Both the position numbers and the translations under genes were made by a program. The notes beneath the pieces were generated by a model. It was not told the DNA's origin, searched no databases, and worked only from the letters and a program-made list of their open reading frames with translations. 64,000 nt of DNA from Actinernus sp. WN-2022 (lineage: Eukaryota; Cnidaria; Anthozoa; Actiniaria; Actinernidae), in NCBI GenBank assembly GCA_030867875.1, contig JAOWCC010000936.1, positions 14,950,095 through 15,014,094 on the forward strand. The letters run 5' to 3'. The stretch's first letter is position 1. Each line of letters starts with the position of its first letter. This document shows positions 20,861 through 33,039 of this stretch, one piece after another.

Positions 20861-21532
20861 AAGCTGGATTCGTGGCAAATGGAGAAATCTGATTGGTTCT
20901 TCAACGGTCCGGTAAATCGTCGTAAGACCGGTCGGTCCCTCAGCCAATCAGAAATGACCTCTCACAGGCTCTCATGGAGCTGCCCAATCAGACACAATGC
21001 TACTGTAGCTGTACCATTGCAGTGATACATATATTGTTGGCAAAAACAAAAACTGAAGCACAGCTTTGTTCAGCAAAAGCCATGTAATAAAACCTTTATT
21101 GACCAAGCTTGTACGGTCCGGATGGGAGAATATTGGTCTCTAATTTTTGTGTATGTATGGACCTCGACCTTCGGGCTCGGTATCCCCCATCCGGACTCAC
21201 ACTTGGTATATAACCTCTCTATATTACTTCAAGTGTCCGTAAATATGGCTTTATAGCTCTATAAACACTTCACGTTACTTAGACCAGTTGTAAATCTGAG
21301 TAACTGCGGTTTTCTTAAACAAAAGGGGCAAAAGAATATATTGAAATTGAACCAATAAAACTTTATACAAAGAGTAAGCATAAAGCTGTATTGTTTAACT
21401 GGACAATCAAATAAGCGGTATAATTCACAGAAGCGAATGATTGAATTTCAACCGAAGACCGCGACATTCTAAGAATAAAACAATAAAACAAAACTACAAT
21501 TACAGTGAAACTACCAACAATGCTTTCCTTAC
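20861..21532. other. intron sequence, no gene
   Basis: One inverted pair, GGTCCGGATGGGAGAATA and CCCCCATCCGGACT (about 21116-21206), suggests a small MITE. Otherwise nothing recognised. Confidence 0.45.
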
Positions 21533-21711
21533 CCTTTGGCTTCAGCGATGCAGGGTTGAACCTTAACGTTCCAACTATACCATTTTTCTCTAAAACCGTG
21601 ATGATTGCAGTATTCGACACGTTGATTTTAATATCTGGAGGAGGTTTTTCGTCCGGTTTCTTTACTTCTATTTTGAATATGACACGGAATGACACCTCAA
21701 TGCTTCCGTTT
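21533..21711 (-). CDS. receptor tyrosine kinase, third SEA-domain exon
   Basis: A 179-bp exon (phase 2 in, phase 1 out), acceptor TTTTTTTCAG and donor GTAAGG. It begins at NGSIEVSFRVIFKIEVKK. G-S-I/V-x-V followed by alternating hydrophobics is the SEA-domain strand pair that in many family members is the self-cleavage site (between Gly and Ser). After a Pro-rich turn (KPDEKPPPD) comes the last half of the domain: IKINVSNTAIITVLEKNG, ending LRFNPASLKPK. It joins exon 36542-36600 upstream (completing a Lys codon) and the FN3 exon downstream. Whether the protein is cleaved cannot be told from sequence alone. Confidence 0.85.
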
Positions 21712-22159
21712 CTGAAAAAAAGTCATGTTATATTACGCATGAACACTTCCGATGGCATTATTTCTTATGGATTAATTAGTCTGTTAACTGATTATTTATT
21801 AATTAGTCTGTGATTAACATATGACAGCATTGTCATGTTTAAGTGTCACTACGATCAAATTTTGACATATCAATGTTTTGCATATTCATAAAGTGTCGTT
21901 GCTATACAATAATAATAAATAATAATAATAATAATAATAAAGATGGTTTATTAAAACTTCAAAAACTCATGAATAATTAATGAGCATTTTGACCAATCAG
22001 ATGAAGCAAATCAGTCACGTGCATGCTCCTTTATACCTGATAAAATCTAATCATTCTAAAAGGCCCGCGGAGGGATTTGAATTCTGTCCCAGAGGGAAAC
22101 GGGGTTAATGATTGAGACAATGGAATTTCTATTGATGTTGCAGCTTTCTCACTGAATTG

Positions 22160-22234
22160 CTAATTAGGATGAACGTTTTATATAAAGAATATTAATGAAC
22201 ATGAAATTTTATATAAAGTTTCATCCTAATTAAG
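22160..22234. repeat. 75-bp stem-loop
   Basis: CTAATTAGGATGAA and TTTTATATAAA on the left are inverted on the right (TTTATATAAAGTTTCATCCT, AATTAAG) around ~20 nt. Confidence 0.7.
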
Positions 22235-22538
22235 AATTTACTCTTAAAGACCCAAAGATAGCAAAAAGTACACGGAACATAAGGTACCTAGATAACAAAT
22301 TTTGCACTAAATTTACTAATATCAGCAGACTACCGAGATACACAGATAATATTTTTAAAATGAAGTTATCCAACTACCATTACTTGTTTACCGAGCCACT
22401 GTTTAGTTCCAATTATTAAACCAAACTCAAAGCCGTAAAATGATAAAAACGTGCATTAAACTTACATATTTTGTGCCGGAGTCAAAAATTGAGATGTGCG
22501 TCTTTCTTTCATTGCATTCTTAAAGCGTTTTTGAAGCC

Positions 22539-22640
22539 GTTTAAAACACTCACAGCACCTGTTTTATCAAGTCTAAAAATTCTCGGGCTTCGCCCTCCAA
22601 TTTTTAAACTTGATAAAACACTGCTGTGAGTGTTTTAAAC
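22539..22640. repeat. 102-bp stem-loop MITE
   Basis: GTTTAAAACACTCACAGCA is exactly inverted at the far end. Inside, TGTTTTATCAAGT pairs with ACTTGATAAAACA, and AAAAATT pairs around TCGGGCTTCGCCCTCC. It would form one nearly continuous hairpin. Confidence 0.8.
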
Positions 22641-23164
22641 AGTACATAATCGAATTAAAAATGAATTGCAATGTGTCCACAAAATTTTCCGAATTCTAAA
22701 TATTACAATTGATTGTTGGTACTGGGTTACAATATATGTTTTTAATATCAAGCTAATTAGCAAGTTTCATTCTAAATATACTACGCGAATTTCTTGGTAA
22801 AATTTGTCATTTTGTGGAGCTTGTGATTGCTGGAATCGATTTTCGAGATGAACTCTCCACCCTTTCCATTCATTATGAAGGGGAGAATCGACCCCGTTTT
22901 TATATTATCATATTAAATTTTGGTCTGTTTTGTGCAATTAAAAATAAATTTGGAGAGCGAGAACATTATTATTTTCCTGTCGACATCAGACATAATTGTC
23001 AAAAATCGTGCGACATTTTTTATGCCGGGTGTTTACAATCAACTTAAGTTGGTTTTCATGTAAGCCGTGACACATAAAAAATTACGATGAAAGAATTTCA
23101 TAATAGTAAGGCCAATCAAGTAATTCTAAGATAATACTAAGTTAAATGCTAATTTTGCTAAGAT

Positions 23165-23665
23165 GTAAATATGACACAAGACTAATCAAGGAGATTTACT
23201 TTCCTTAAATTTGATTTAAAAGTAGCTAGAGACTTCGATTCGCGTATTTCTTGAAGTAGTGAGTTCCATAACTGAACACCATTATAACTAAGCTTTTTTT
23301 AAGGAATCAGTTCGGGGTCTAGGGAGGAACAATTTATTAGAGGTACCACGAAGGCTGTAAGAGGACACCCAGTCGAGAGGACAAAATAAGTATTTTAAAC
23401 ATTGCGGGGCTTTGTTGTTTAGGATTTTAAACATTAATAAAGCTTTGTGTTTAGCTCTTCTGTCTGCCAACGTTTCCTGTCCAAGGGTTAATACGTTTTC
23501 AGGAGAAGTTTCATATCCCTTTCCTAGAATTATGCGGGGAGCTTGATTTTGAAATCTCTTCAAGGTGTCCGACAACACTTTTCTAAAATTATCCCACACA
23601 ATACAGCAGTAATCGAGATGATATATAATTAATGATCTATATATGGTTTCGAGAGTATGATGATA
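23165..23665 (-). pseudogene. LINE fragment, C-terminal end of reverse transcriptase protein
   Basis: The minus frame at 23599-23288 reads WDNFRKVLSDTLKRFQNQAP, RIILGKGYETSPENVL, ETLADRRAKHKALLMFKILN and YSLRGTSNKLFLPRP. This is the thumb and C-terminal tail typical of jockey/CR1-type LINE ORF2. In-frame matter continues upstream to about 23665 and, after a frameshift in a T run near 23290, downstream (LWNSL-type motif, then ATFK). It is 5'-truncated, as LINEs usually are, and lacks the polymerase centre. Confidence 0.8.
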
Positions 23666-23675
23666 AACCTAGGCC

Positions 23676-24400
23676 TAATAATAATAATAATAATAATGAA
23701 CTTTATTTACCATCGGTAATTATATATAGCACACTGGGCGCTAGTTTGACCGAGCCTATAATTAATGATAATATAATAACTAAGAGAGCCACATAATTAG
23801 AGAAAAAAAGGGGGGAAAATATAAAATACAAATATCTATATATACATATACATATATGTGTTTAAAAATAATATAAAAATATATTTAAAAAACGATTAGA
23901 ATTTATGTTTTCGAATCAAGATTTTAAAACGTTTTATGTGAGCAGCCGATCTCATTTCATCTGTGAGACTGTTCCAAATTTTAGGTCCCATATATCTCAG
24001 TGATCTTAGCCCGTAGGTAGTGGTTCTTGGTTTAGGTAAAGTCAGAATGTCAATTCCTCTAAGATTATAGTTAGCTAGACGCAATTTAAATAAGTCCTTT
24101 ATATACTGTGGCGATTGATTGTGAAGTGATTTATAAACTAGTAATGCAATGTCTTGATTTCTGCGAGTATAGAGTGATGTCTTTCCAGTCTTCTTTAGTA
24201 AAGTGTCATAATCGCTAGATCTGTCTAGGAATACACTTCTCAAGGCTCTTTCATTTAGCTTTTCTATTTTATCCGAGTCACGTTTCTGACAAAAATGCCA
24301 CACCGTAGAACAAAGGCTTAAATGGGATAAAATACATGAGTTGTAAAGTTTCTTTTTTGCATCAAAAGGAACAAGACGTTTAAGCCTGTTCAAGACTGAA
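23676..24400 (-). pseudogene. LINE fragment, C-terminal end of reverse transcriptase protein with (ATT)n tail
   Basis: A 165-codon open frame (24393-23896): LVPFDAKKKLYNSCILSHLS, STVWHFCQKRD, LNERALRSVFLDRSSDY, RRNQDIALLVYKSLHNQSP, GLRSLRYMGPKIWNSL and a basic end. This is the C-terminal part of a jockey/CR1-group LINE ORF2, a different family from the fragment at 23165. Its 3' side ends in an ATT microsatellite at 23676-23697, the kind of short-repeat tail seen on CR1/L2-like LINEs. 5'-truncated. Confidence 0.85.
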
Positions 24401-25080
24401 ATTTGTCTACTGATTCATCGCCCAGAATGCCGCGACATATCCGGGACATTTCTAAGAACAACAGCGCTAAATTCCAAAGCTAAGCAATGATACGTGAAGC
24501 AAATAACAGAGAAAATGGGCCAAAACGCTTCAGTGATGTTACGATTTCACTTACTTACGCAGAAAATAATCTTAATAAGAGTTAGGTACCCATGGGCTTC
24601 TGTAGAAGAGATATCAATTAAGTATTTGCACCCAAGATTAAATTATTTGCGCGAATATAAGCATTATCGGTTTTGCCTTCAAATTTGGGATTTTTCGAAG
24701 CTGCTTGACTGGAAAATACGAAAGGTTGAATTTGAGGTCGATTTCCTCTTCGATTAATTACTTAATTTCTTAGGTACCCACGGCAAAAGTTAGTTCGATA
24801 TCTTAGTAACTCATTGCATCTTTTTCGTCTTATTGTGACTGATATTAGTATTATCGAAATCAAACTTTCTAGAACACATATTGGAAACTCAAATTCGCTT
24901 GTCAAATTTGGATTTTCAGAATTCCCGCGAGGCATCTCTTGACTTCTAAGCTCCTCCCATATAGACAATAGAGCGCACGCCGGCTAATGAAGCATTGAAA
25001 TTGACGAGTCACACGAGCCTTTGTGATTGTAATTTTAGTTGGCTAAGTGTCTTTTTGCGCTGGAAAAATGACTGCGCTTA
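24401..25080. other. intron sequence, no gene recognised
   Basis: TAGGTACCCA occurs at about 24592 and 24772 in the same orientation. Nothing else. Confidence 0.4.
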
Positions 25081-25540
25081 AAAACTAACAGAACATCGTA
25101 AAACTCGATATCGCATCATAAACAAATGTTCAACCAGATTTTGTAAACCTTCAGCTTTAAAATGAGACCTTTTTCGTGTTTCTGTGTGCACTAGAAGTCA
25201 ACAGCCAAAATAAAGAATCTAGCTGTGGTCTTCCGACTCAGAGAGCGCCACTGTAGCCGCTTTGATTTCCATCCGAAACATTTGAACACTGACTGACCTG
25301 AAAAACTAACAGAACAGTATAAAAGTCGATAGCGCATCATAAACAAATGTTCAAGCGGATTTTGTAAACCTTCAGCTTTAAAATGAGACCTTTTTCGTGT
25401 TTCTGCGTGCACTAGAAGTCAACAACCAAAATAAATAATCTAGGTGTTGTCTTCGGCACTGACTCAGAACCGGCGTTTGAAAAGTGAAAATGAAAACTAA
25501 CAGAACAGCGTAGAAAGCTCTGGCGCGTCATAAACTGATG
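25081..25540. repeat. ~220-bp tandem repeat, about 2.3 copies
   Basis: AAAACTAACAGAACA begins copies at about 25081, 25302 and 25493. The first two share TTTTGTAAACCTTCAGCTTT, AAAATGAGACCTTTTTCGTG and CACTAGAAGTCAACA. The third is cut short. Confidence 0.82.
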
Positions 25541-25689
25541 TCGGTTCAATTGAAGAGGACATCTATTGTTAATAATTAGCACCATCACGTTAATTCTGGC
25601 ATTGATTGACGGGTACCTTATCAGCCTTGGGACATTTGTATTCCCATAACGATTAATGAACAACCAATCAGGTATCGTTAAAGCGAACT

Positions 25690-26275
25690 GCTTATGCGTT
25701 AGATTATAATTATTCCGCTTTGGATTAATTCTTCAACAGTAAGTACATGTCGCGAAGAACAATAGGATTCTGCCCGATGTTTGCGACAAAGTTTCGCAAT
25801 ATGTTCATGAAAGTTCAATTCGTCGTCAATTGTAATACCCAACAGTTTTATAGACTTTTCTTGTTTAAGTTGTTTGTCATCAGCTCGAAATTGAAAATCG
25901 GCTGACTGTCCAGCAGGAGCTAATCCCAAACTTTGAAACTTGTTTGGATTCGCCTTAAGCGAGCTTTAATGTTAAATCAAGTGTCTTGAATTATACGGGG
26001 GCATTCACTGCTGAAGTGAAGTTGGTTGTCATCAGCATAGGTTTTGAGTTCGGCTTTAGTCACGTTGAAGTGTAAATCATTGACAAAAATGTTACAAAGA
26101 AGAGGACTCAAAACAGACCCCTGTGGGATTCCTCTCGTGACTGCCGCCCAATCAGATAATTTATCGAGAATTTTAACCCGTCGTCGTCCACCAGGAAGCT
26201 CTTTATTAAATGTATGCTCGTTGGGGATAGGACATACCCATCTAGTTTAGCAAGGAGTAGATCGTGTGGTAAAAT
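25690..26275 (-). pseudogene. LINE fragment, reverse transcriptase core (third family), frameshifted
   Basis: Read on the minus strand, the pieces are HDLLLAKLDG and SPTSIHLIKSFL, then (frame change) AAVTRGIPQGSVLSPLL, then NDLHFNV, LKTYADDNQLHFS (catalytic YADD at about 26033-26041) and KSIKLLGITIDDELNFHEHI. These are RT motifs 4 to 7 of a jockey/CR1-type LINE in the right order. Frameshifts near 26160 and after the YADD box break the frame. It touches the C-terminal end of a different LINE at 26275 without any gap and shares its reading frame there. Confidence 0.82.
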
Positions 26276-29200
26276 GCAGTTTTGGTAATAAATAACATCA
26301 GCAAACTTTAAGATTTCCAGTACCTTAAAAATAGGGGAAGTGTGTTGATCATATTTAGAAGATGTTACAATTCTTACAGCTGTCTTCTGAAGTAAAAAGA
26401 TAGGTTTAAGAGATGTTTGGTAGGTATTTCCCCATACAATCAGTCCATATGTGAGAAAAGGATAAACCAAAGAATAATACAACTGAATTAGTGTATATTT
26501 TGGGACAAAGTGCCGCAGTTTGGATAACAGACCAACACCTCTAGATATCGTTTTGCTAATTTGACGAATATGTTCCTTCCAATTTAAATTAGTGTCCATA
26601 ATAATACCAAGGTATTTGATACAATCTTTCTATTTCATTGCCTTCTTGTCTATTTTAAGGCTGATAGAATTAGAAATTTTCTTCTGAGATGGATGAAAAA
26701 TGACAAAATTGGTTTTGTCGATATTTAGAGATAATTTATTCGCACAGAGCCAAGTATGAACTCTTTTCAATTCAATATTTATTGTACATTCCAGTGATTC
26801 GAGTGATTTATTTGCAAAACATAGATTGGAATCATCAGCAAAGAGATGGAAATCGAATACCTTGGAGCAACTACTAAAATCATTAATGTAAAGAAGGAAT
26901 AGAAGAGGGCCAAGGACGGACCCATGTGGAACACCACATGAAATTGAGGAGCAAGCAGATGTTGTGTTTTCAATAGATACAAATAGTTTTCTATTTGAAA
27001 GATAAGAGACAAACCAGTCATGAGCAATTCCACGAATACCATAGTAATGCAGTTTAGCAAGAAGAATATCATGATTAACAGTATCGAATGCTTTACTTAG
27101 GTCAAGGAAAATTCCACAGGAGTATTGGCCCTCTTCAATTGCTTTTTGAATTTTATCTGTAATTAGAAGCAGTGCATGTATTGTTGAATGATTTGCACGA
27201 AACCCAAATTGTTTGGAATAAATAATAGAAAACTTAGTTATAAAGCTCATTAACCTATTATACATTAATTTTTCTAATAATTGATTGAAGATAGACAAAA
27301 GGGATATTGGTCTAAAATTTTATAAAGACATGCTGGACCCCGCTTTAAATACTGGAATAACTCTAGCTATCTTCAAAGAATCAGGAACTATACCAGAAGA
27401 AAAAGAATAGTTATAGAGCAATTCAAGGGGTTTAGACATGATAGACTTAAGTAATTTTAATATAGATACAGGAATACTAGAGGGTCCACAGGCTTTCCCA
27501 ATATTGAGCCCTGCAATTATATCTTCAATTTCCTGAGATGAAGTAGGAGTTAAAAGAAAGCTAGAAATCTGAGATGAGGAGAGGTAATTTAAAAAGTTCG
27601 TGTTTACTCTTGGAATCGAATGACTAAGATTTTTACCAATATTCGCAAAATATGTATTGAATTCATTTGTTATTTTCTTTATGTCAGTAATGACTTCATT
27701 GGATTTTAAAATCTTATTGGGGGTCATATAAGCTTTGGGTTTGAGCATAATTAATTGTTTAATAACTTTCCAGGTTTCTTTTATATTGGCTTTATTAGCA
27801 GTAAAATATTCAAAATAGAACCTTCTCTTAGAGATATTGATTAGATGATTTAATATATTTCTATAGCATTTGTACTTTAGATGAATATATTCACTTTTAG
27901 TCACTAAGTACTTTCTAAATAGCTTATTTTTAATTTTAATTGATATTCTAAGAGCCAAGGTAATCCAAGGTTTTGAAATAAAATTGATTTGATTTCTAAA
28001 GAGCTTTTTAAGGGTAAATGAGAGTTAATTATTTCATTTAATTTAGAAAGAAAGATGTTAAAAATGTTATTAACATCACCTTTACCATAACATAAATCTA
28101 ACCAATCAATTTGCTGAAATTCATTCAGCAAGGCTTCTTCGTCTAAGCTAGAATAGTCTCTCTTTTTTGGAAGAGAATGAATTGAATTAATAATAAGAAA
28201 ATTAGGTAAATGGTCAGATAAATCACATAGAATATTACCACTAATAGTTAAGTGATCTAAGGAATTGAAAAAGATATTATCAATGAGAGTAGCAGAGTGA
28301 TTGGTTATTCGAGTGGGCTGTAATATATGAGGTTGGAAAGAATAAGAGGACAAAGTGTTAATAAAGTCATCAGTCAGAATGTGAGAGTCACAGTTAAGTA
28401 AGTTTATGTTAAAATCACCCATGAGAACACAATATTTAGCTTCTTCGTGTATTTTATCAATGTTTTGAAAAGGTTATCATGGAAAGATAAAAGATAAAAC
28501 TATTTGGATGTCTATAAATTACTCCACAAATTATATTCCTATTATCAAAATTTTGGATTTCAATCCAGAGAGACTCTTGTTCATCAGAAACAGTATTAAG
28601 GTCGTCCCTAATATTGAAACTTAGGTCATTCTCAATAAATAAACCAACACCACCAACATGAAATTTACTAGGTTGAGAAATAAATTTGAAGCCAGGTAGG
28701 GATAAATTAACAAGAGGATCTATATGAATAGATAACCATGTTTCAGATAGACCAACTATTTTAAATGGGTAGTGCATATCATTCAATAAATTAACTAAAT
28801 TATCAAGATTAGCTGGAAGACTCCTAATATTACAGTGGATTAAAGAAAGGGACTTGTCAGACATGTTATACAGATCAGAAGAGGTGTGAAATTCATGGGG
28901 AGTATAATATTTAAAGTTAATGCGCAGGGGAATGTTTACATCTGGGTCAAAATTATATAGATTTGGTAACTTAGAAATTGATGAAATAATCTCAAATTGT
29001 GGTAAGTCTGACAATCTAGTCTCATCAATGATCTGTGAGCATTGACACTTGGTATTTGAATTAAATGATAATTTTAAGAGTTCATAGTTATCAATATCGC
29101 AAAAGGGAAAGACTGTATGTCTACACAGCAGGCATAGCCAGAGATCGTTTGTATCTGACAGAGATTTGAAAGTTTTAACTGATAAACCAGAGCACCTATA

Positions 29201-29300
29201 ATGACACCATTTTAGGTACAAATCACACGCAATCGCTCTACAATTTTTCCGTACAGTTTTCGTGCAGATTGGACACTTAGAACTAGATATTTCAAGTGTT
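26276..29300 (-). pseudogene. CR1/L2-like LINE ORF2: PHD-type finger, endonuclease and RT (frameshifted, 3' end missing)
   Basis: From 29300 downward: a Cys/His finger (CPICTKTVRKNCRAIAC, then WCHYRCSGLS, then WLCLLC). The AP-endonuclease follows with LIHCNIRSLPANLDNLV, VGLSETWLS, GGVGLFI, then (frame change near 28440) MGDFNINLL and DLSDHLPNFLI. RT pieces are at 27958-27320 and 27298-26630, with CGIFLDLSKAFDTVNH, SCGVPHGSVLGPLLFLLYI and FADDSNLCF. The thumb is at 26599-26276. At least four frame breaks or stops divide it. The end of ORF2 and the 3' UTR are missing because the sequence switches to another LINE at about 26275. I place it in the jockey/CR1/L2 group from these motifs; the exact clade needs a tree. 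Confidence 0.87.
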
Positions 29301-29546
29301 AAAGAAATATGACAGTTACCAAAAATTGCACACTGCTAATCAGAATAAGGCAAATATAGTAACGATGAGAGATAATGATAATTCATGCTTATCTTATAAA
29401 CCATCACGAGTAGAATTTCGTTTGCAGATGTCTTCAAGGTCTTTGGGCGATTTGATCGGTAATGCGGGACTGTTAGTATCATGCCTCATAAAGATACCTT
29501 TTTAGATACCTTTTCAATTTGCTCCAGCCAAGATAAGTCTTAGCTT
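29301..29546. other. short spacer between two LINEs
   Basis: May include the 5' UTR of the LINE at 26276-29300. No coding signal recognised. Confidence 0.4.
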
Positions 29547-29876
29547 CATAAATTCAATTCAATTTTTTTTTTATTTTACACTTATCGATAGAGCAAGTTA
29601 CAATGCGAGAATAGAAGATAATAAATCAGGAAAAATAAGAAAATAATATGAAAAAATAGTTACATATATAAGTGTGCAGAGGCCAAAGTAGCAGAGCTTT
29701 CGAGTTGGCCTCTGCCATAAAAGGACAATGCTTTTACAAATTATGTGAAATTAAGTTTAAAATCAAATAAAAAATCAAATCAAGGCAAGTACATACTACT
29801 AAGGTATTTTAAGCTATAAGCTTAGAACATTACAATTTAAAAAATATATATATATTATATAATATATAAAGGAATT

Positions 29877-32800
29877 CTATGCTTGCTTCAACAACAAATG
29901 TTTTTTGTATTCTTTCTTGAAGCTCCAGATTCCTAATTGTTTTATATTAAGTGGTATTTCTTCCCATACTAGAGTAACAAAATATCGAAATGAGAATAAT
30001 CCATAATTAGTTCTTATTTGTGGTTTATATAAATTATCACCTGAGGAGTATCTAGTATTATAACTGTGTATTTGAGAAGCTGGGACAAGAGAATTTTGTA
30101 AAATCAATGGAATATTCTGTTTATCATAGAGGATTTTATGAGCTAGAACTGCAGTTTTTGACTTAAGTATGTTGTTAAGTTTCAATATCCCCAGTAAATT
30201 ATAATAAGGTGTAGAGCTTTCCCGTTTGGAACATAAAAAATACTTCTAATACATTTATTCTGTTTAGTTGACAGTTTGGTCAGTCGAGAGGTATAAGTAT
30301 TACCCCAGCTAACTAGACCATAATTTATATAAGGGTAAATCAGGGTATAGTACAATTGTTTTAACATGTGTAAATCAAGGTAATGACGTAGTTTATTGAT
30401 TATGCCAATGTTTTTTGCTATTTTGCTACTGACATGTTTTATTTGGGGTTCCCAGTTTAGTTTCTCATCAATAAAGATTCCAAGATATTTTATATAAGAT
30501 TTGCGCTCCAAGTCTTTAATGCTGATATTAACTTTTTTAGCAGGAGAAGTTATAATCATATAATTTGTTTTCTTAAAATTTATCGACAATTTATTTATAG
30601 TACAATATTTAAAGACATTTTTCATTTCTTCATTCATAATGGTTTCAAGTTGTTTAGGGTCTTTATCAGAATAAAATATATTTGTATCATCAGCAAATAT
30701 TCGAAATGACAGTTTGCTTGAGGAGTTTGGTAGATCGTTTATATAAAGTAGGAACAATAGGGGGCCAAGTGTAGACCCTTGAGGGACACCACACTTAGTA
30801 ATCATAGTGCCTGATGCTATGTCGTCTATTTTAACATACTGGGTACGATTTTTAAGATAGCTAGCAAACCAATTGAATGGAGTACCTCTGATACCATAAT
30901 GATATATTTTTTTAAGTAAAATCTCATGGTTAACAGTATCAAAAGCTTTGGCAAAATCAAGGAATATTCCACAAGTAATCTGTTTCTTATCAATTGCCAT
31001 CTTAAGGGTATCAGTAATCTCAAGTATAGCCTGTTCAGTAGAGTGTTTTTTTCTAAATCCAAATTGATACTGAAATAAGATATTGTGTTTGTCCAAAAAT
31101 TTAACAAGCTGGTTATAAATTATTCTTTCTAATACCTTACTGAAAGGTGAGAGAATTGCAATAGGCCTATAGTTAGCTGGATCAGTGAGGACACCACTCT
31201 TATAGACTGGAGTTATTCGTGAAATTTTAAAGATATCTGGTACAATCCCTGTTGCTATAGATTGGTTATAGATATAGGTGAAGGGCACTGCAAGTTGATT
31301 ACTGGCAAATTTAATCAGTTTGTTTGGGATATCTAGTGAGGCCTTGCTAGCATTTAAGTTTGAGAACATTTGACTAACTTCTTCCTTAGTAATTTGAGAC
31401 ATAACAAAGCTAGATATTGGTGAATTCCGCATATATTGTACTGGACTTTCATGATCAGCAGTTTCAATTAACCTAGCAAGATCAGAGCCAACTGAGATAA
31501 AATGCTGGTTAAATTGTTCTGCAATTTCACGTTTGTTTATGTAGGTTTTATTATTTCTTATAATCCTAGTTGGTATTGTCTGTCCTTTCGTTTTCCGCTT
31601 AATCAGAGTACCAATAAGTTTCCAAGTTGCTTTTAGATTATCTTTATACATTTGGAAATGTGCCACATAATATTTTCTCCTACTTTCATTTTTTAACCAG
31701 TTAAGCTTATTAGAATAGGTCTTGTATTTTGCTACCTTTTCAGGATTACCACTTAAAAAGTATGTACGATATAGACTCTGTTTCGTTTTAATTGACTTAA
31801 GTATGCCATTTGTTATCCAGGGCTTTGATAATTGTTTAACTTTACTTCTTGGTACAGGTTTAACTGGTGCATGTTTATTGACTATGTTCTTAATAGTATT
31901 TATTGTTAGGTTAGCAGCTTGGTTTAAGTTAATATTATCACACTGGATGAGAAGCTCATCCCAATTAACAGAGTCGATATCCTTCAAGTATTCCTCTTTT
32001 GAGAAATTTCTATAATCTCTAAAATAATGTTTTTGCTTCCTTATAGGAACATGAATATCTGTAATGCAGAATATTGGTAGATGGTCAGAGATATCCATAG
32101 TGATAATTCCTGTAGTTATGTTTTGTATTGAGCTATTTGTGTAGATGTGATCAATTAAGGTTGAAGTATGATTAGTTATTCTTGTTGGTTTTGTAATTAT
32201 GGGTAGGAAGTTATTAACATACAGCATATCTAAATATTCTTCAGTTAAGGCATGTGTATTATATTTCAAAAAATCTATATTTATATCTCCAAGGATGAAA
32301 ACCTGGTATTTACTATCATTTAAGACTCTCAATTGGTCATTTAACAAGGATGAAAATTCGGCTAGATTAGCATGTGGGTGCCTGTATATACAACCTATAA
32401 TTATCTTATTCTTCTGTTTATTACCCGGGTCAACTTCAACCCAACACGATTCAATTGATTGCATAATAAGCTTAATATCTGGTCTTAAGATAAAGTTTAA
32501 ATTATCAGAAATATATATACCCACACCACCAGCAGCTGTATCAGAGTCAACATGAACAAACTTATAACCTGGTATATCAATATTGGATACAGATTTAGGG
32601 TTGAGTTTAGTTTCAGTGATAGCCATAATATCAGGTTTATTATTTAGAGTAAATAATAAATCGTTCAATAGGGTAAGATTCTTAGGAAGGCTTCTTATGT
32701 TACAGTGAATCATTGATAAGGCTGTATGGGTCATTCTGTCCAGAAGAGCACTATATTTAGGGACTGTGTAATAATTAGATGTAGGTACATTTAGCATATA

Positions 32801-32983
32801 ATCAGAGTCCATTTCATCTTGTTTATCAGGATTTTCAATTAGGTTATACAAGTCAATATCTATATCTAATTCGAAAGACCATATATCATTGACAGCATAG
32901 AATTCCTTATCAGTGAGGTCAGAAAATGGTAGACATTTTAAAGCATCAGTAGAGCAGGGTTCACATGAGTTTGAGACAGCCAT
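29877..32983 (-). CDS. LINE ORF2: endonuclease and reverse transcriptase (frameshift near C-terminus)
   Basis: A 933-codon frame (32983-30182), then the tail in another frame (30185-29877). The AP-endonuclease spans about residues 85-310: SMIHCNIRSLPKNL, AITETKLNPK, GGVGIYISDN, LGDINIDFL, DISDHLPIF. RT spans about 560-850: NYRPIAILSPFSKVLERI (~604), CGIFLDFAKAFDTVNHEIL, CGVPQGSTLGPLLFLLYI, and the catalytic FADDTNIFY (~762). After YTLIYPYINYGLVSWGN the frame shifts at about 30185 and the last ~100 codons continue (HSYNTRYSSG, RTNYGLFSF, KKEYKKHLL). The N-terminal 80 residues have no clear motif. The endonuclease nicks the target and the RT primes on it. The Met at 32983 follows the ORF1 stop closely. 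Confidence 0.93.
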
Positions 32984-33039
32984 CGTGAGACAAGATCATA
33001 AGTGTTACATAAAGTACATGTGTGTTATTTACTTATCTT

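Larger units (their letters stand above)
21712..23164. other. start of the 14.8-kb intron inside the SEA domain
   Basis: Holds an (AAT)n microsatellite at about 21909-21941 and two stem-loops listed separately. No gene. Confidence 0.5.
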
